Under the pieces are notes generated by a model, which had not been told where the DNA came from, searched no databases, and saw only the letters and a program-made list of their open reading frames with translations. Shown here piece after piece: positions 62,866 through 64,000 of a DNA stretch of 64,000 bases (its first letter is position 1; every line of letters starts with the position of its first letter). The DNA lies in the NCBI RefSeq assembly GCF_013409575.1, contig NZ_JACCCY010000001.1:1140209-1204208 (forward strand), given 5' to 3'. A program made the translations under genes and the position numbers. Source of the stretch: Macellibacteroides fermentans (GTDB taxonomy: Bacteria > Bacteroidota > Bacteroidia > Bacteroidales > Tannerellaceae).

Positions 62866-64000
62866 TCAGGCTTCCCATGCCTCCAGGTAATCGGCCACAC
62901 GTTTAAGGAATGCACCTCCCAGCGATCCGTCTATAATGCGATGGTCGTACGACAGGGATAAATACATCTTGTGGCGGATTGCTATTACATCGCCTTCGGG
63001 AGTTTCAACCACGGCCGGCTTCTTTTCTATATAACCTACAGCAAGGATCGCAACTTCGGGCTGGTTGATGATAGGCGTACCGAAGATGTTCTTGAACGAA
63101 CCAAAGTTGGTGATCGTAAAAGTACCTCCCTGAATATCGTCTGCCGACAGTTTATTGGCCCTTGCCTTCAGTGCCAGCGAATCGATAGAGTGTGCAAGAC
63201 CGCTCAGACTCAACCTGTCGGAATTATGAATTACTGGAACAATCAGGTTACCATCATTAAGTGATACAGCGATACCTACATTGATATTCTTTTTCAAAAT
63301 TACATTGTATCCGTCCACCGAAGCATTTACCTGCGGGAATTCGATCAGCGCCTTGGATACAGCTTCTACAAAGGCCGGCATGTAAGTGAGGTTGATACCT
63401 TCCTGACGTTTGAAATCGTCTTTATGCTTGTCGCGCCAACGTACCAGCTTGGTAACATCAACTTCGATTACGGTTGTTACGTGTGGAGAGATTCTCTTTG
63501 ATTCCACCATCCGGTCGGCTATAATCCGTCTCACGAAGTTCATCTCTTTCACCTCATCTCCAGCGCCTACAGGAACAGACGGTGCTGTTTTTGCCGGAGC
63601 AGCGGGTGCGGCAGTTGTACCAGGTTTGCTTTCCTGCGGAACAGCCACCTTTTGTTCCGACGCTGTTTTTGTCTCCTTTCGCGCTACCGATGTCTTGCCG
63701 CTCTGCTTGATCTCGATATAATCTTTGATGTCTTTTTTACTTAGACGGCCTTCAAATCCGGTTCCGGGAATGCGATTCAATTCGTCTTGCTGTATGCCGG
63801 CCTCATTTGCCAGACGCAAAACAACCGGCGAATACCAACGGTCGGCCACGGGGGCTTCCGTATGTTGGGCAGGAACTGGCTCTGCCGACTCCTTATTAGC
63901 TGTATTCTGGTCATCTGTGGAAACAGAATCATCGGTCTCTCCCTCCAGCAATACAAGCGCTACAACAGCTCCCACCGGTGCAGTTTCTCCCTCCTGAACG
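62866..64000 (-). CDS. 2-Oxoacid dehydrogenase E2 (dihydrolipoamide acyltransferase), cut by window edge
   Basis: The frame is open to the right edge; reading continues V-Q-E-G-E-T-A-P-V-G before the GTG at 63975, which is the end of a lipoyl domain, so the 5' part is missing. The visible ~377 residues contain a peripheral subunit-binding domain (YSPVVLRLANEAG...GTGFEGRLSKKDI), an alanine/proline-rich linker, and the catalytic acyltransferase domain with SYDHRIIDGSLGG (H-x-x-x-D-G) near the C-terminus. It forms the core of the complex with the fused E1 encoded 40 bases downstream. The E3 gene is not in view. Substrate choice (branched-chain or pyruvate) is not settled by the sequence. Confidence 0.92.
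   Translation of the reverse strand, partial: VQEGETAPVGAVVALVLLEGETDDSVSTDDQNTANKESAEPVPAQHTEAPVADRWYSPVVLRLANEAGIQQDELNRIPGTGFEGRLSKKDIKDYIEIKQSGKTSVARKETKTASEQKVAVPQESKPGTTAAPAAPAKTAPSVPVGAGDEVKEMNFVRRIIADRMVESKRISPHVTTVIEVDVTKLVRWRDKHKDDFKRQEGINLTYMPAFVEAVSKALIEFPQVNASVDGYNVILKKNINVGIAVSLNDGNLIVPVIHNSDRLSLSGLAHSIDSLALKARANKLSADDIQGGTFTITNFGSFKNIFGTPIINQPEVAILAVGYIEKKPAVVETPEGDVIAIRHKMYLSLSYDHRIIDGSLGGAFLKRVADYLEAWEA

Overview
The window looks like a chromosomal segment of an anaerobic Bacteroidales bacterium, with a Tannerellaceae/Parabacteroides-like flavour (family level is inference). The pointers are SusC/SusD and other TonB-dependent receptors, DUF4286, DUF4249 and DUF4250 genes, lipoproteins with SxC-type lipoboxes, and repeated Bacteroidetes-type -7 boxes (TAnnTTTG) upstream of genes and tRNAs. 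No transposase, phage gene or CRISPR array was seen.

Region by region. 1-2.9 kb: AT-rich accessory DNA with the C-terminal part of an unknown protein, then a small minus-strand unit of an EVE-like protein and a PGN_0703-type PD-(D/E)XK nuclease, a candidate modification-dependent restriction pair. 2.9-11.4 kb: housekeeping and small genes (GNAT, DUF3795, acyltransferase-3, Crp/Fnr regulator, CE15 esterase, DinB-like protein, tRNA-Ser) and pyruvate formate-lyase with its activase. 11.4-23 kb: a TonB receptor/DUF4249 lipoprotein pair, a cation efflux protein, phosphoglycolate phosphatase-like HAD, tRNA-Ala, DUF4286-ruvC, gdhA, a large receiver-like/PEP-pyruvate-binding protein, sfsA and tRNA-Trp.

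23.2-38.8 kb is the most distinctive block: 14 plus-strand genes with very small gaps. It begins with a membrane tetraheme NapC/NrfH-like cytochrome fused to an SUMF1 domain, then two Tat-exported sugar enzymes (Gfo/Idh/MocA and a TIM-barrel isomerase), a degenerate RIC/YtfE-like protein, a LuxR-type regulator with a CPLC motif, a FetAB-like ABC transporter, two tandem TonB receptors, an MFS transporter of the siderophore/AmpG type, hemN, hemG and a GNAT protein. The second half reads as an uptake route that feeds late haem synthesis: receptors and MFS could import a porphyrin(ogen), HemN and HemG would turn coproporphyrinogen III into protoporphyrin IX. No early haem genes are in the window.

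38.8-53.4 kb (minus strand) is a sialic-acid locus: SusD, SusC, a NanM-type mutarotase, a two-domain sialate O-acetylesterase, a sialidase, an AGE-family epimerase, an N-acetylneuraminate lyase and a ROK regulator. Several intrinsic terminators divide it into separate transcripts. No inner-membrane sialate transporter or separate kinase is present here. 53.4-57.2 kb holds an MBL-fold protein, an AraC regulator, a YceI lipoprotein and a DOPA-dioxygenase-like enzyme, followed by a hairpin-rich intergenic stretch. 57.2-64 kb (minus) encodes proline catabolism (proline dehydrogenase, P5C dehydrogenase), a flavodoxin, and the fused E1 plus the E2 (cut by the window edge) of a branched-chain-type 2-oxoacid dehydrogenase.
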